From assembly GCF_001191005.1 (NCBI RefSeq), contig NZ_CP012201.1:3906001-3970000 (forward strand): DNA of 64,000 nt, given 5' to 3'. Made by a program: the position numbers and the translations under genes. The DNA comes from Massilia sp. NR 4-1. GTDB taxonomy: Bacteria > Pseudomonadota > Gammaproteobacteria > Burkholderiales > Burkholderiaceae_D. Shown one piece after another: positions 16,294 to 25,171 of the stretch (position 1 is the stretch's first letter; each line of letters opens with the position of its first letter). The notes beneath the pieces are model-generated. The model was not told the origin of the DNA, did not search any database, and worked only from the letters and a program-made list of their open reading frames with translations.

Positions 16294-17382
16294 TCAGGGC
16301 GTGAGATGGCGCAGTGGATGCGCATGTTCCGGCCAGGCCGGTTCGAAGAAACGCGCCACATCCTCGGCCCGCACCTCGGCCAGCGCGGGCGGATTCCAGC
16401 GCGGCTGGTTGTCCTTGTCGATGACCAGGGCACGCACGCCTTCCAGCACCTCCCCATGTTCGAAATTGCGGCGCACCAGGTTGCGCTCCAGGCGCAGACA
16501 GTCGGCCACGCCAAGCGCGGCGCCGCGCTTCAGCAGTTCCCGCGTCACGCACATCATCAGCGGCGAACGCTGTTCCATGGCGCGCAAGGCTTTCTGCGCG
16601 AAATCGCTGGCGTCGCCGCGCAGCGCATCCATCACAGCGGCGACGCTGGCGGCGGCGAAATGGCGGTCGATCAGGGCGCGCTGGGCTTCCAGGTCGCTGC
16701 CGCCGGCCTGGACGCGCAAAGGCGCGGCAAAGGCCTCGATGGCGGCGCGCAGCTGCGCTCCCGGCGTGGCGTCGATCAGGGCCGCCAGTGCCGGCATTTC
16801 GCGGTCCGGGACGTAGTGGTCGGCCAGGCCCAGATACAAGGCGTCGGCCGCGCCGACCGTGAGGCCGGTCAGCCCCAGGTACATGCCCAGTTGGCCCGGC
16901 GCATGCGAAAGGAAGTGGCTGCCGCCGACGTCGGGGAACAGGCCGATATTCACTTCCGGCATGGCCATCTTGGTGCGGTTGGTGACGATGCGCACGCCGC
17001 AATCCGGCCCGCCCTGGGCGATGCCCATGCCGCCGCCCATCACCACGCCGTCCATCACGGCGATATAGGGCTTGGGGTAAAAATGGATTAAATGGTTTAG
17101 CGCATATTCCTCGGTGAAGAAATCTTCCAGCAGGGCGCTGCCGCCTTGCGGCGTCTGCTGTCCCGCCTCGTAAAAGAAGCGGATGTCGCCACCGGCGCAC
17201 AAGGCCTTCTCGCTGCTGCTGCGGATCACCACGGCGGCAATGGCCGCATCGCCGCGCCACGCCAGCAGGGCGGCGCTGAGCGCGCGCACCATATCGAGCG
17301 AGAGGGAGTTCAGTGCCTTGGGACGATCGAGGGTGATGATGCCGGTGCCGTTGCTGACGCGGGTGTGGACATATGCGCTCAT
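16294..17382 (-). CDS. Enoyl-CoA hydratase/isomerase family, 3-hydroxyisobutyryl-CoA hydrolase-like
   Basis: 362 residues, longer than simple enoyl-CoA hydratases and typical of the HIBCH (ECH_2) branch. It has ITLDRPKALNSLSLDM, the oxyanion loop ALCAGGDIRFFYE, VMDGVVMGGGMGI and the branch-specific MPEVNIGLFPDVGGS with the expected catalytic Glu and Asp. The known reaction is hydrolysis of 3-hydroxyisobutyryl-CoA in valine breakdown; hydratase activity cannot be excluded. Stands alone, without other valine-catabolism genes nearby. Confidence 0.88.
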   Translation of the reverse strand: MSAYVHTRVSNGTGIITLDRPKALNSLSLDMVRALSAALLAWRGDAAIAAVVIRSSSEKALCAGGDIRFFYEAGQQTPQGGSALLEDFFTEEYALNHLIHFYPKPYIAVMDGVVMGGGMGIAQGGPDCGVRIVTNRTKMAMPEVNIGLFPDVGGSHFLSHAPGQLGMYLGLTGLTVGAADALYLGLADHYVPDREMPALAALIDATPGAQLRAAIEAFAAPLRVQAGGSDLEAQRALIDRHFAAASVAAVMDALRGDASDFAQKALRAMEQRSPLMMCVTRELLKRGAALGVADCLRLERNLVRRNFEHGEVLEGVRALVIDKDNQPRWNPPALAEVRAEDVARFFEPAWPEHAHPLRHLTP

Positions 17383-17436
17383 GGGGTCTCGCCAAAATTA
17401 GAGGAAGCTTATTCTAGCGCGGCATATCGATTTAAA

Positions 17437-17533
17437 GGCCATTTCAAAATGACCGTGGCGTCGTTGCAGCTCCTTGCCGTGCAGGCGCACTGTCTTCGTC
17501 GCTGCGCCTAGCCACAGCCATCTTGAAATGGCC
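17437..17533. repeat. 97-bp element with terminal inverted repeats
   Basis: Left end GGCCATTTCAAAATGACCGT and right end (complement) GGCCATTTCAAGATGGCTGT match at about 19 of 22 bases, with GTGGC continuing the match. The inside (TCGTTGCAGC ... TCGTCGCTGCG) shows a second, weaker repeat. No gene fits. It lies in the gap between the HIBCH-like gene and the hpf terminator. It resembles dispersed palindromic (REP/MITE-like) elements; no other copy is visible in the window. Confidence 0.65.
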
Positions 17534-17549
17534 TCTTATGGGCGGATGC

Positions 17550-17575
17550 AAAAAAGGGCGCTGATGCGCCCTTTT
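17550..17575 (-). terminator. Rho-independent terminator after hpf
   Basis: On the minus strand: AAAAGGGCGC-ATCA-GCGCCCTTTTTT. The stem is perfect with a T-run, 21 bp after the hpf stop. It ends the kdsD-to-hpf transcript. Confidence 0.85.
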
Positions 17576-17596
17576 GTCAGTGTGCCCGGCCTGGCT

Positions 17597-17956
17597 TTAG
17601 GCGGCAGGGGCAGGTGCTTCGAAGTTATCCGGCAGGCGCTTGATAGCGGCGTGGCTATGGTCCTGGAGTTTGGCTTTGTGCTTCATGACCTGGCGATCGA
17701 GCTTGTCGATCAGCGTATCGATGGCGGCGTACAGGTCTTGCGACAGGCTTTCCACATACATGGTCTTGCCGGAAACGCGCAGATTGATTTCCGCTTTTTG
17801 ACGTTTTTCTTTCTCGGTGAGGTTATCTACGGTCAGGATGACAGCAATATCAATTACATGATCGAAGTGGCGTTTGATACGCTCCAGCTTGTTCTGCACG
17901 TATTCGCGAATCGCTGGGGTCACGTCGAGATGATGTCCACTGATGGTGAGATTCAT
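17597..17956 (-). CDS. hpf: Ribosome hibernation-promoting factor, short form
   Basis: 119 residues from the ATG at 17956 (MNLTISGHHLDVTPAIREYV), which has a good TAGGAG ribosome site. The YfiA/HPF fold is recognisable, with KLERIKRHFDHVIDI and the basic MKHKAKLQDHSH near the end. It lacks the C-terminal dimerisation domain of long HPF, so it is the short form that acts on stationary-phase ribosomes. It lies 73 bp after rpoN, the usual partner. Confidence 0.95.
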   Translation of the reverse strand: MNLTISGHHLDVTPAIREYVQNKLERIKRHFDHVIDIAVILTVDNLTEKEKRQKAEINLRVSGKTMYVESLSQDLYAAIDTLIDKLDRQVMKHKAKLQDHSHAAIKRLPDNFEAPAPAA

Positions 17957-18029
17957 ACACACTCCTAAAGATGATGTCGCTACAAGTTCATGCGCGCCCA
18001 ATCTGGCCGGGCTGGCAGGAACCCAGGCA

Positions 18030-19505
18030 CTACAAAGATTTGCGGAGGCTGACTGGCGGGATCTTCAATGCTTCGCGATATTTGGCAACAGTGCGTCGCG
18101 CAATTACCATGCCTTGTTCTCCCAGCATGTCCGCAATCTTACTGTCGGATAAAGGATTTTTCGGGTCTTCTGCTCCTGTCAATTGCACAATCAGCGCCCG
18201 TATCGCCGTGGAAGAAGCTTCGCCCCCCGCTTCCGTCGCGACATGGCTGCCAAAAAAATATTTCAACTCAAACATGCCATGGGGGGTGAGCATATATTTC
18301 TGAGTTGTTACGCGAGAAATAGTGCTCTCGTGTAGTCCCAGTGTATCAGCAATTTCACGCAACACAAGGGGTCTCATGGCCACGGCGCCGTGCGAGAAGA
18401 AATTCTTTTGACGCTCCACGATGGCCTGCGCCACGCGCAAAATTGTGTCAAAACGCTGGCGCATATTCTTGATCAGCCATTTCGCTTCCTGCAGCTGGGC
18501 GCTCATCTGCGTTTCGCCCTTCCCCTGGCGCAGCAGGCTGGCGTACAGGGAGTTCACGCGCAGGCGCGGCATCACATCGTTATTCAGCATCACGATCCAG
18601 CCGTTGCGGCCCTTCTTCACCACCACGTCCGGCACCACGTAGTCCGACACGTCGGCGGCAAAGGCGGCGCCCGGATGCGGATTGCACTGGCGGATCACGG
18701 TCTGCGCTTCGCGCAGGTCTTCATCGTCGCAGTCGAGGGCTTTTTTCAGCTTGGTGAATTCGCGCTGGGCGAACCAGGCCAGGTGCTTTTCGACGATGCA
18801 CAAAGCCATGCGCCGCGTCACCAAAGGCACGCCGGGCAGGCGGCGGATCTGCAGCGCCAGGCATTCGGCGGCGCTGCGCGCACCGACGCCGGCCGGGTCG
18901 AAGCTTTGCAGCAGGGTGAGCGAAGTTTGCAGCTCCTCCAGCTCCACATCGAGTTCCAGCGGCAGGCGCGCGTGGATTTCTTCCAGGCTCTCGTCCAGAT
19001 AACCGTTGTCGTCCAGCGCATCGACGATCAGCTCCATCAGCGCGCGGTCGCGCGGCTCCTGCAGGGTGACGCGCATCTGTTCCAGCAAATGCTCGCGCAG
19101 GCTGCAGTGGTGGGCTTCCAGCTGGGGACGCGCGTCGTCGTCTTCGGGCGCCTTGCCGCGGCCCGTGTCGCCCCAGTCGCCATCGGCTTCGGCCACGCTC
19201 TCGCCTTCGCCGCCCTCATAGGCGGGTTCGGCCTCGGCGGCCGGCGCCGGCGCATCGGCCGGCGCGGCATTGTCCGGCGGCGCTTCGCCGGGAGTGGAGG
19301 TCTGACTGATGGCGCCATCGGCCAGCAGGCGCACGGAACGGTCGAGCGGATCGTCGAGACGCTCCAGCAGGGGATTGTCAGTCAGCAGCTGTTCCAGTTC
19401 CTGATGCAGTTCCAGCGTGGACAGTTGCAGCAGGCGGATGGACTGCTGCAACTGCGGCGTCAACGCGAGGTGTTGCGAGGTGCGCAGTTGCAAAGACTGT
19501 TTCAT
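18030..19505 (-). CDS. rpoN: RNA polymerase sigma-54 factor
   Basis: 491 residues from the ATG at 19505; the open frame extends upstream but the family start MKQSLQLRTSQHLALTPQLQ is unmistakable. Region I is Gln/Leu-rich, region II is an acidic Pro/Ala/Glu linker (about 90-150), then the core-binding domain, the helix-turn-helix (IADTLGLHESTISRVT) and the RpoN box ARRTVAKYREALKIPP near the C-terminus. It directs transcription of nitrogen, pilus and other activator-dependent genes. It starts 4 bp after the lptB stop. Confidence 0.97.
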   Translation of the reverse strand: MKQSLQLRTSQHLALTPQLQQSIRLLQLSTLELHQELEQLLTDNPLLERLDDPLDRSVRLLADGAISQTSTPGEAPPDNAAPADAPAPAAEAEPAYEGGEGESVAEADGDWGDTGRGKAPEDDDARPQLEAHHCSLREHLLEQMRVTLQEPRDRALMELIVDALDDNGYLDESLEEIHARLPLELDVELEELQTSLTLLQSFDPAGVGARSAAECLALQIRRLPGVPLVTRRMALCIVEKHLAWFAQREFTKLKKALDCDDEDLREAQTVIRQCNPHPGAAFAADVSDYVVPDVVVKKGRNGWIVMLNNDVMPRLRVNSLYASLLRQGKGETQMSAQLQEAKWLIKNMRQRFDTILRVAQAIVERQKNFFSHGAVAMRPLVLREIADTLGLHESTISRVTTQKYMLTPHGMFELKYFFGSHVATEAGGEASSTAIRALIVQLTGAEDPKNPLSDSKIADMLGEQGMVIARRTVAKYREALKIPPVSLRKSL

Positions 19506-19509
19506 GGCT

Positions 19510-20265
19510 TTACATGCGGAAGTGTTCGCCCAGATAAACGCGGCGTACCGATTCGTCGGCGATGATGTCGTCCGGACGGCCGGAGGCCAGCACAGAGCCT
19601 TGGTTAATGATGTAGGCACGATCACAAATGCCCAGCGTCTCACGCACATTATGGTCGGTAATCAGCACGCCGATATTGCGCTCCTTCAGGAAACGCACGA
19701 TACGCTGGATTTCGATCACAGCGATCGGGTCGACGCCGGCAAACGGTTCGTCCAGCAGCACGAAGCGCGGATTGGTGGCCAGGGCGCGCGCGATCTCCAC
19801 GCGGCGCCGCTCGCCGCCCGACAGCGACAGGGCCTGGTTCTCGCGCAGCTTCTCGATCTGCAGGTCGGCCAGCAGCTTTTCCAGACGCGCGTCGATTTCC
19901 GTTTTGGCCAGCGGCTTGCCGTCCACCTTCTGGATTTCCAGCACGGCGCGGATATTCTCTTCCACCGTCAGCTTGCGGAACACCGACGCTTCCTGCGGCA
20001 GGTAGGACAGGCCGAGCGAGGCGCGGCGGTGAATCGGCAGGCTCGACACGTCGGTGCCGCCGATGTCGATGCTGCCCGCGTCCGAGGCCACCAGGCCCAC
20101 GATCATGTAGAAAGAGGTGGTCTTGCCGGCGCCGTTCGGCCCCAGCAAGCCGACCACTTCGCCGCAGTCGACCTGCAGCGACACATCATGCACGACCTGG
20201 CGCTTGCCATAGCTTTTTTGCAGGCCGCGCACGACCAGGGTATTGCCCTTGCATTGAGCCTGCAT
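19510..20265 (-). CDS. lptB: LPS export ABC transporter ATP-binding protein
   Basis: 251 residues. Walker A GPNGAGKTTSFYMIVG, signature LSGGERRRVEIARAL, Walker B FVLLDEPFAGVDPI and the switch histidine in LITDHNVRETL are all present. It powers extraction of LPS from the inner membrane with LptFG (not in this window). It is 2 bp from lptA and just upstream of rpoN in the conserved order lptC-lptA-lptB-rpoN. Confidence 0.97.
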   Translation of the reverse strand: MQAQCKGNTLVVRGLQKSYGKRQVVHDVSLQVDCGEVVGLLGPNGAGKTTSFYMIVGLVASDAGSIDIGGTDVSSLPIHRRASLGLSYLPQEASVFRKLTVEENIRAVLEIQKVDGKPLAKTEIDARLEKLLADLQIEKLRENQALSLSGGERRRVEIARALATNPRFVLLDEPFAGVDPIAVIEIQRIVRFLKERNIGVLITDHNVRETLGICDRAYIINQGSVLASGRPDDIIADESVRRVYLGEHFRM

Positions 20266-20267
20266 GC

Positions 20268-20855
20268 TTATTTCCCCGTGTTCGGCGTGGTGGCCGGCGC
20301 GGCAGGCGTTGCCGCCGGCGGTTCGGTGCGGGTCGGCTGGATCACCATGGTGCCGCGGCCGCCGCCCGGCTTGGATTCGCCGGTTTCGCTGTTCTTCACG
20401 GTGAAGAATTCCTTGCGGCTGTCGTAGGAAATGAACTCGCCCTGCACTTCGTCGCTAGGCTTGCTGCCTTCCAGGCGCTTGATCTTGGCCTTGGTGAACA
20501 GCTTCACCAGTTCGACCTTCTCGCTGTATTCGATGCGTTCGGCCTCGCCTTCGATCCATTGGTCGCCGGCGCCATCGCGCTTCTGGCGGAAGGTCGCGGC
20601 CTTGCCGCCCGCGCCGGTCAGGGTCACGAACTGGTAGCCCTCGGGGTCCTGGCGCACCACGGCTTTTTCGGCGTGCATGCGCAGGGTGCCGCGCGTGATG
20701 ACCACGTTGCCGGTGGCGATCTTGATCTGTTTCACATCATCCACGTCCAGATTGTCGTAGTTGATTTCCATCGGCTTGTAAGAGTCGGCTTTCTCGGCCT
20801 GGCTCATGCCGGCCATGCCAAGCAGGATGGCGGCCGTCAGCAGAAATTTTTTCAT
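20268..20855 (-). CDS. lptA: Periplasmic LPS-bridge protein
   Basis: 195 residues with a signal peptide (MKKFLLTAAILLGMAGMSQA, cut likely after SQA). The OstA/LptA beta-jellyroll is seen in VDDVKQIKIATGNVVITRG and RMHAEKAVVRQDPEGYQFVTL. The C-terminus is Pro/Ala/Thr-rich. LptA polymers carry LPS across the periplasm from LptC to LptD. Lies between lptC and lptB. Confidence 0.95.
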   Translation of the reverse strand: MKKFLLTAAILLGMAGMSQAEKADSYKPMEINYDNLDVDDVKQIKIATGNVVITRGTLRMHAEKAVVRQDPEGYQFVTLTGAGGKAATFRQKRDGAGDQWIEGEAERIEYSEKVELVKLFTKAKIKRLEGSKPSDEVQGEFISYDSRKEFFTVKNSETGESKPGGGRGTMVIQPTRTEPPAATPAAPATTPNTGK

Positions 20856-20880
20856 TGAATTTCCATTCTCTTGGTATTGA

Positions 20881-21474
20881 TTAGTGCTGCTTAGGCGGCA
20901 GCACCAGCGTGCCGCGGCCTTTCAGCGTCAGCTCGCGGGTCGCGTTATTGCCGCGCAGGCCGCTGCCGCTGGCGCGCGCTTCGCCCTGGCGGATCTGCAC
21001 CGGCTGGTCGGTTTCCATGCGGTCCTCGTCCGGATATATGGTCAGCGCCTCGGTGCGCAGCTGGAAAGGCTGGCCCTTGGCGGCCGCCGCGCGGTCGATC
21101 TGCACGTCCTTGGTCAGCACGACGCGGCTGTTATTGTCGTCCACGCGCGCGTGCTGGGCGCGCATGTCCATCGGCGGCTGCTCCTTGCTGCTCAAGCTGC
21201 GCACCAGCGGCTTGTCGATCTCGGAAGAGTCGTCGACCGGACGGTGGGTCAGCTTGTCGCCGGAGATGATGTAGTTGGGGCGTCCATCCTTGCTCATGCG
21301 GACAAAGCTGAACTCCTCCACGATGTAGTCCGGTTCGTTCTGGCGCTGGCTGGCCTGGATCTGGTCGCCGGCCTGGTTCATCAGCTGCAGCAGCCAGAAG
21401 CTGCCGAAGGCGAGGAAGAGCATGGCCATCATCACAATGGACAGGCGGAAGCGGTGGGCGGTACGCTGGCGCAT
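20881..21474 (-). CDS. lptC: LPS export membrane-anchored protein
   Basis: 197 residues. One N-terminal membrane helix (LSIVMMAMLFLAFGSFWLLQ, residues about 12-31) is followed by the periplasmic LptC domain (DYIVEEFSFVRMSKDGRPNY... and MRAQHARVDDNNSRVVL). It links the LptBFG transporter to LptA. It sits 14 bp after kdsC and 25 bp before lptA. Confidence 0.94.
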   Translation of the reverse strand: MRQRTAHRFRLSIVMMAMLFLAFGSFWLLQLMNQAGDQIQASQRQNEPDYIVEEFSFVRMSKDGRPNYIISGDKLTHRPVDDSSEIDKPLVRSLSSKEQPPMDMRAQHARVDDNNSRVVLTKDVQIDRAAAAKGQPFQLRTEALTIYPDEDRMETDQPVQIRQGEARASGSGLRGNNATRELTLKGRGTLVLPPKQH

Positions 21475-21488
21475 CGGGCTTTCCTTTG

Positions 21489-22028
21489 TCAGACCAGGAA
21501 CTGGGCCAGAATCTGTTCGTAGCTGCCCTGGGCGCGCAGCAGCAGTTCGCTCGCTTCGCGCACGGCGCCGCGGCCACCACTGGCGGTGGTCACATGGTGG
21601 ACGCGCTGCAGCACCTCGGGACGGCCGTTCGGCACGCCGATGGCCAGGCCGACGCGGCTCAGGATCGGCAGGTCCACCACATCGTCGCCGATGAAGCCGA
21701 CCTGCTCGGCCGTGAGGCCGGTCTTGGCCAAGAGGTCCATGAAGGGCGTCAACTTGTCATGACCGCCCTGGTGCACGAATTCGATGCCCAGATCCTTGGC
21801 GCGGGCCGTCACCTGCGGCGAACGGCGCGCGCTGATGATGGCCGTCAGCACGCCGGCCTGCTGCAGGAATTTGATGCCCAGGCCATCGTGCACATTGAAG
21901 GTCTTCATCAGTTCACCCTCGGCGCCGTAATGCAGGCTGCCGTCGGTCAGCACGCCGTCGACGTCGAAGATCATCAGCTTGATTTTGGCGGCGCGCTGCA
22001 GCACGTCCTGGTTCTCGATGCCGCTCAT
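21489..22028 (-). CDS. kdsC: 3-deoxy-D-manno-octulosonate 8-phosphate phosphatase
   Basis: 179 residues, HAD superfamily without a cap domain. The catalytic loop is IFDVDGVLTDG; further motifs are TAIISARRS and VGFIGDDVVDLPIL. It removes phosphate from Kdo-8-P, giving Kdo for lipid A-core assembly. The start overlaps the kdsD stop (TGATG), consistent with coupled translation. It forms tetramers in known examples. Confidence 0.96.
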   Translation of the reverse strand: MSGIENQDVLQRAAKIKLMIFDVDGVLTDGSLHYGAEGELMKTFNVHDGLGIKFLQQAGVLTAIISARRSPQVTARAKDLGIEFVHQGGHDKLTPFMDLLAKTGLTAEQVGFIGDDVVDLPILSRVGLAIGVPNGRPEVLQRVHHVTTASGGRGAVREASELLLRAQGSYEQILAQFLV

Positions 22029-23026
22029 CAGATCACCTTGGCGCGGGTCAGGTCATGGATGTGCAGGGCGCCCACCAGCTTGCCGGCGGCGTCCACCACC
22101 AGCATCTGGTTGATGCGGAACTGCTCCATCACGGCGACGGCATCGACCGCCAGCTGGTCGGGGCCGATGCTGCGCGGGTTGGCGTGCATCACATCGCGCA
22201 TCACCACCTTGCTGAAGTCCTGCACCTTGTCGATCATGCGGCGCAGATCGCCGTCGGTGAAGACGCCGGCCGGACGGCCGTCGGCGTCGACCACGGCGGT
22301 CATGCCCATGCCCTTCTGGGTGATTTCCAGCAGGGCGTCGGGCAGCACGGTATCCAGGCCCACGGCCGGGATGGCGTCGCCGCTGCGCATGATGTCGCGC
22401 ACATGGGTCAGCAGGCGGCGGCCCAGCGCGCCACCGGGGTGGGAGCGGGCGAAATCTTCTTCCTTGAAGCCGCGCAGGTCGAGCAGGGCGACGGCGATGG
22501 CGTCGCCCAGGGCCAGCGTGACGGTGGTACTGGCGGTGGGCGCCAGGTTCAGCGGGCAGGCTTCCTTGGCGACGGAAACGTCCAGATGCACGTCGGCCAG
22601 CTGCGCCAGGCTCGATTCGGGCTTGCCGGTCATGGAAATCACCACGCCGCCCATGCGTTTCACCACGGGCAGGATGGCCATCAGCTCCGAGCTTTCGCCG
22701 GAGTAGGAAATGGCGATGAAGGCATCGTCGGACGTGACCATGCCCAGGTCGCCGTGGGCGGCTTCGGCCGGGTGCACAAACAGGGCCGGGGTGCCGGTGG
22801 ATGCCAGGGTGGCGGCGATCTTGCGGCCGATATGGCCGGATTTGCCGATGCCGGAGACCACGACCCGGCCCTTGCAATTTAGCAACAGCGACACGGCCTG
22901 GCCCACGCTCTCGTCGCTGGCCAGGCGGGCATGCAGCGCGGAGAGGGCGTCGGTCTCGATTTGCAGGGCTTCGCGCGCCAGTTCCAGGGCACGCTTGGCG
23001 GTGTTTGCATCAAAAGCTTTCAGCAT
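22028..23026 (-). CDS. kdsD: Arabinose-5-phosphate isomerase
   Basis: 332 residues from the ATG at 23026 (MLKAFDANTAKRAL); another ATG at 23050 would add eight residues. A TATACT box lies at about 23059-23064 (minus strand); if it is the -10, transcription starts near the upstream ATG, which favours the inner start. Domain order: a SIS isomerase domain (VVVSGIGKSGHIGRKIAATL; ISYSGESSEL), then two CBS repeats. It converts ribulose-5-P to arabinose-5-P, the first step to Kdo. First gene of the Kdo/LPS-export/rpoN/hpf operon, divergent from the Kef-type antiporter. Confidence 0.94.
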   Translation of the reverse strand: MLKAFDANTAKRALELAREALQIETDALSALHARLASDESVGQAVSLLLNCKGRVVVSGIGKSGHIGRKIAATLASTGTPALFVHPAEAAHGDLGMVTSDDAFIAISYSGESSELMAILPVVKRMGGVVISMTGKPESSLAQLADVHLDVSVAKEACPLNLAPTASTTVTLALGDAIAVALLDLRGFKEEDFARSHPGGALGRRLLTHVRDIMRSGDAIPAVGLDTVLPDALLEITQKGMGMTAVVDADGRPAGVFTDGDLRRMIDKVQDFSKVVMRDVMHANPRSIGPDQLAVDAVAVMEQFRINQMLVVDAAGKLVGALHIHDLTRAKVI

Positions 23027-23144
23027 TGTTTTTTCATGGGTTACACTCATGCCCAAAGTATAGCCGAATTGGGAAAGCAAAAAACTTGCCAGACAAAACA
23101 AAGCCCCCCTCCCGCCACGTCCGCCGCTTGACTTTGAGGCCGCC

Positions 23145-25124
23145 ATGTTCTCTCCCCTTGAACTGACCCTGCTGCTGCTCGGCAGCGCCGTCCTGGGGGT
23201 GGTGGCGTTCCGCATGCTGCACCTGCCGCCCATGCTCGGTTATCTGGCGGTGGGCATCCTGATCGGCCCCCATGCCCTCGGCCTGGCCGAGGAAAGTCCC
23301 GCCACCCACGCCCTGGCCGAATTCGGCGTGGTGTTCCTGATGTTCTCCATCGGCCTCGAATTCTCCCTGCCCAAGCTGATGGCCATGCGCAGCATCGTGT
23401 TCGGCCTGGGCATGGCCCAGGTCGGGCTGACCATCGTCTCCACCATGGCGTTCGGCTGGCTGGTGTCCATGGTGCTGCCGGCCTATCTGCAGATCAGCTG
23501 GCAGGCCGCCTTCGCGCTGGGCGGCGCGCTGGCCATGTCCTCCACCGCCATCGTCTCCAAGATGCTGACCGAGCGGCTGGAGCTGGAAAGCGACCATGGA
23601 CGCAAGATCATCGGCATCCTGCTGTTCCAGGATCTGGCCGTGGTGCCGCTGCTGATCCTGATCCCCTCCCTCGCGCAAAATCCCGAGAACCTGGCCGCCA
23701 CCCTGGGCTGGGCCAGCCTGAAAGCCGTGATCGTGCTGGTACTGCTGCTGTTCATCGGCCAGAAGCTGATGCGCGGCTGGTTCACCATCGTCGTCAAGCG
23801 CCGCTCGCAGGAGCTGTTCATGCTCAACCTGCTGCTGGTGACGCTGGGCGCGGCCTGGATCACCGAGCGCGCCGGCCTGTCCATGGCGCTGGGCGCCTTC
23901 GTGGCCGGCATGCTGATCTCGGAAACCGAATACCGCCACCAGGTGGAAGAAGACATCAAGCCTTTCCGCGACGTGCTGCTGGGGCTATTCTTCATCACCG
24001 TCGGCATGCTGCTCAACTTCCGCGTGGTGATGCAGAACTGGTGGCTGGTGCTGATCCTGCTGGCCGGCCCGGTGCTGCTGAAATTCGCCCTGATCGCCGG
24101 CCTGGCCAAGCTGTTCGGCTCCTCCGACGGCACCGCCATGCGCACCGGCCTGGGGCTGGCCCAGGCGGGCGAATTCGGCTTCGTGCTGCTGAACGTGGCG
24201 GGCGGCGTGCAGCTGATGGACAGTGCGCTGATCCAGGTGGTGCTGGCCTCGATGGTGCTGTCCATGCTGGCCGCGCCCTTCCTGATCGAACAGTCCGACC
24301 GCCTGGTGCTGAAATTCTCCAGCAACGAGTGGATGATGCAGTCGCTGAACCTGACCAAGATCGCGGCGCGCAGCATGGCCACGCAGCAGCATGTGATCGT
24401 GGCCGGCTTCGGCCGCAGCGGGCAAAGCCTGGCCACCCTGCTGACCGAAGAGAAGATCGATTACCACGCGCTCGACCTGGACCCGGAGCGGGTGCAGGAG
24501 GCGCAGGCGGCCGGCGCCAACGTGTCCTACGGCGATGCGGCGCGGCGCGAAAGCCTGGTGGCGGCGGGCGTGACGCGCGCCGCCGCCCTGGTCATCACCT
24601 ACGCCAGCACGCCGTCGGCGCTAAGGGTGCTGCATCTGGTGCAGGAACTGGCGCCGAACCTGCCGGTGATCGTGCGCAGCCATGACGATACGGACCTGGA
24701 CCGCCTGAAAGCGGCCGGCGCGGCCGAAGTGGTGCCGGAGCTGATGGAGGGCAGCCTGATGCTGGCCTCGCACGCGCTGGTGATGCTGGGCGTGCCGCTG
24801 CGGCGCGTGGTGCACCGGGTGCAGGTGGCGCGCGAGGAGCGCTACGCCTCGCTGCGCGGCTACTTCCACGGCGCCAGCGACAGCAGCGAGGAAGCCGATC
24901 TGGTACGCCTGCATTCGGTGGCGCTGGCGGAGAACGCCTCCTGCGTGGGCAAGGCCTTGTGCGACGTGCAGATGCAGGAGACCGGGGCCGAGGTGGCCAG
25001 CATCCGGCGCGGCAAGCTGCCGCTGGACGTGACGCCGGATACGGTGCTGGAGGCGGGCGATGTGGTGGTGCTGCGCGGCGGCGCCGAGGAAGTGGCCCGC
25101 GCCGAGACCCAGCTGCTGATTTAG
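23145..25124 (+). CDS. Kef-type CPA2 cation:proton antiporter with TrkA domains
   Basis: 659 residues. About 12 membrane segments fill residues 1-380 (LLLLGSAVLGVVAFRML..., AGMLISETEYRHQVEEDIKPF, quoted in part). The RCK/TrkA-N Rossmann motif VIVAGFGRSGQSLATLL begins near 416, and a TrkA-C domain covers about 570-655. This is the KefB/KefC/YbaL layout of potassium efflux systems. No glutathione-gating subunit (KefF/KefG) gene is adjacent, so closer assignment is not safe. Divergent from kdsD. Confidence 0.93.
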   Translation: MFSPLELTLLLLGSAVLGVVAFRMLHLPPMLGYLAVGILIGPHALGLAEESPATHALAEFGVVFLMFSIGLEFSLPKLMAMRSIVFGLGMAQVGLTIVSTMAFGWLVSMVLPAYLQISWQAAFALGGALAMSSTAIVSKMLTERLELESDHGRKIIGILLFQDLAVVPLLILIPSLAQNPENLAATLGWASLKAVIVLVLLLFIGQKLMRGWFTIVVKRRSQELFMLNLLLVTLGAAWITERAGLSMALGAFVAGMLISETEYRHQVEEDIKPFRDVLLGLFFITVGMLLNFRVVMQNWWLVLILLAGPVLLKFALIAGLAKLFGSSDGTAMRTGLGLAQAGEFGFVLLNVAGGVQLMDSALIQVVLASMVLSMLAAPFLIEQSDRLVLKFSSNEWMMQSLNLTKIAARSMATQQHVIVAGFGRSGQSLATLLTEEKIDYHALDLDPERVQEAQAAGANVSYGDAARRESLVAAGVTRAAALVITYASTPSALRVLHLVQELAPNLPVIVRSHDDTDLDRLKAAGAAEVVPELMEGSLMLASHALVMLGVPLRRVVHRVQVAREERYASLRGYFHGASDSSEEADLVRLHSVALAENASCVGKALCDVQMQETGAEVASIRRGKLPLDVTPDTVLEAGDVVVLRGGAEEVARAETQLLI

Positions 25125-25171
25125 CGTCCGCTGCAAACAAAACGACCGTGCCGTCGTTACCGCTCCCGGTC

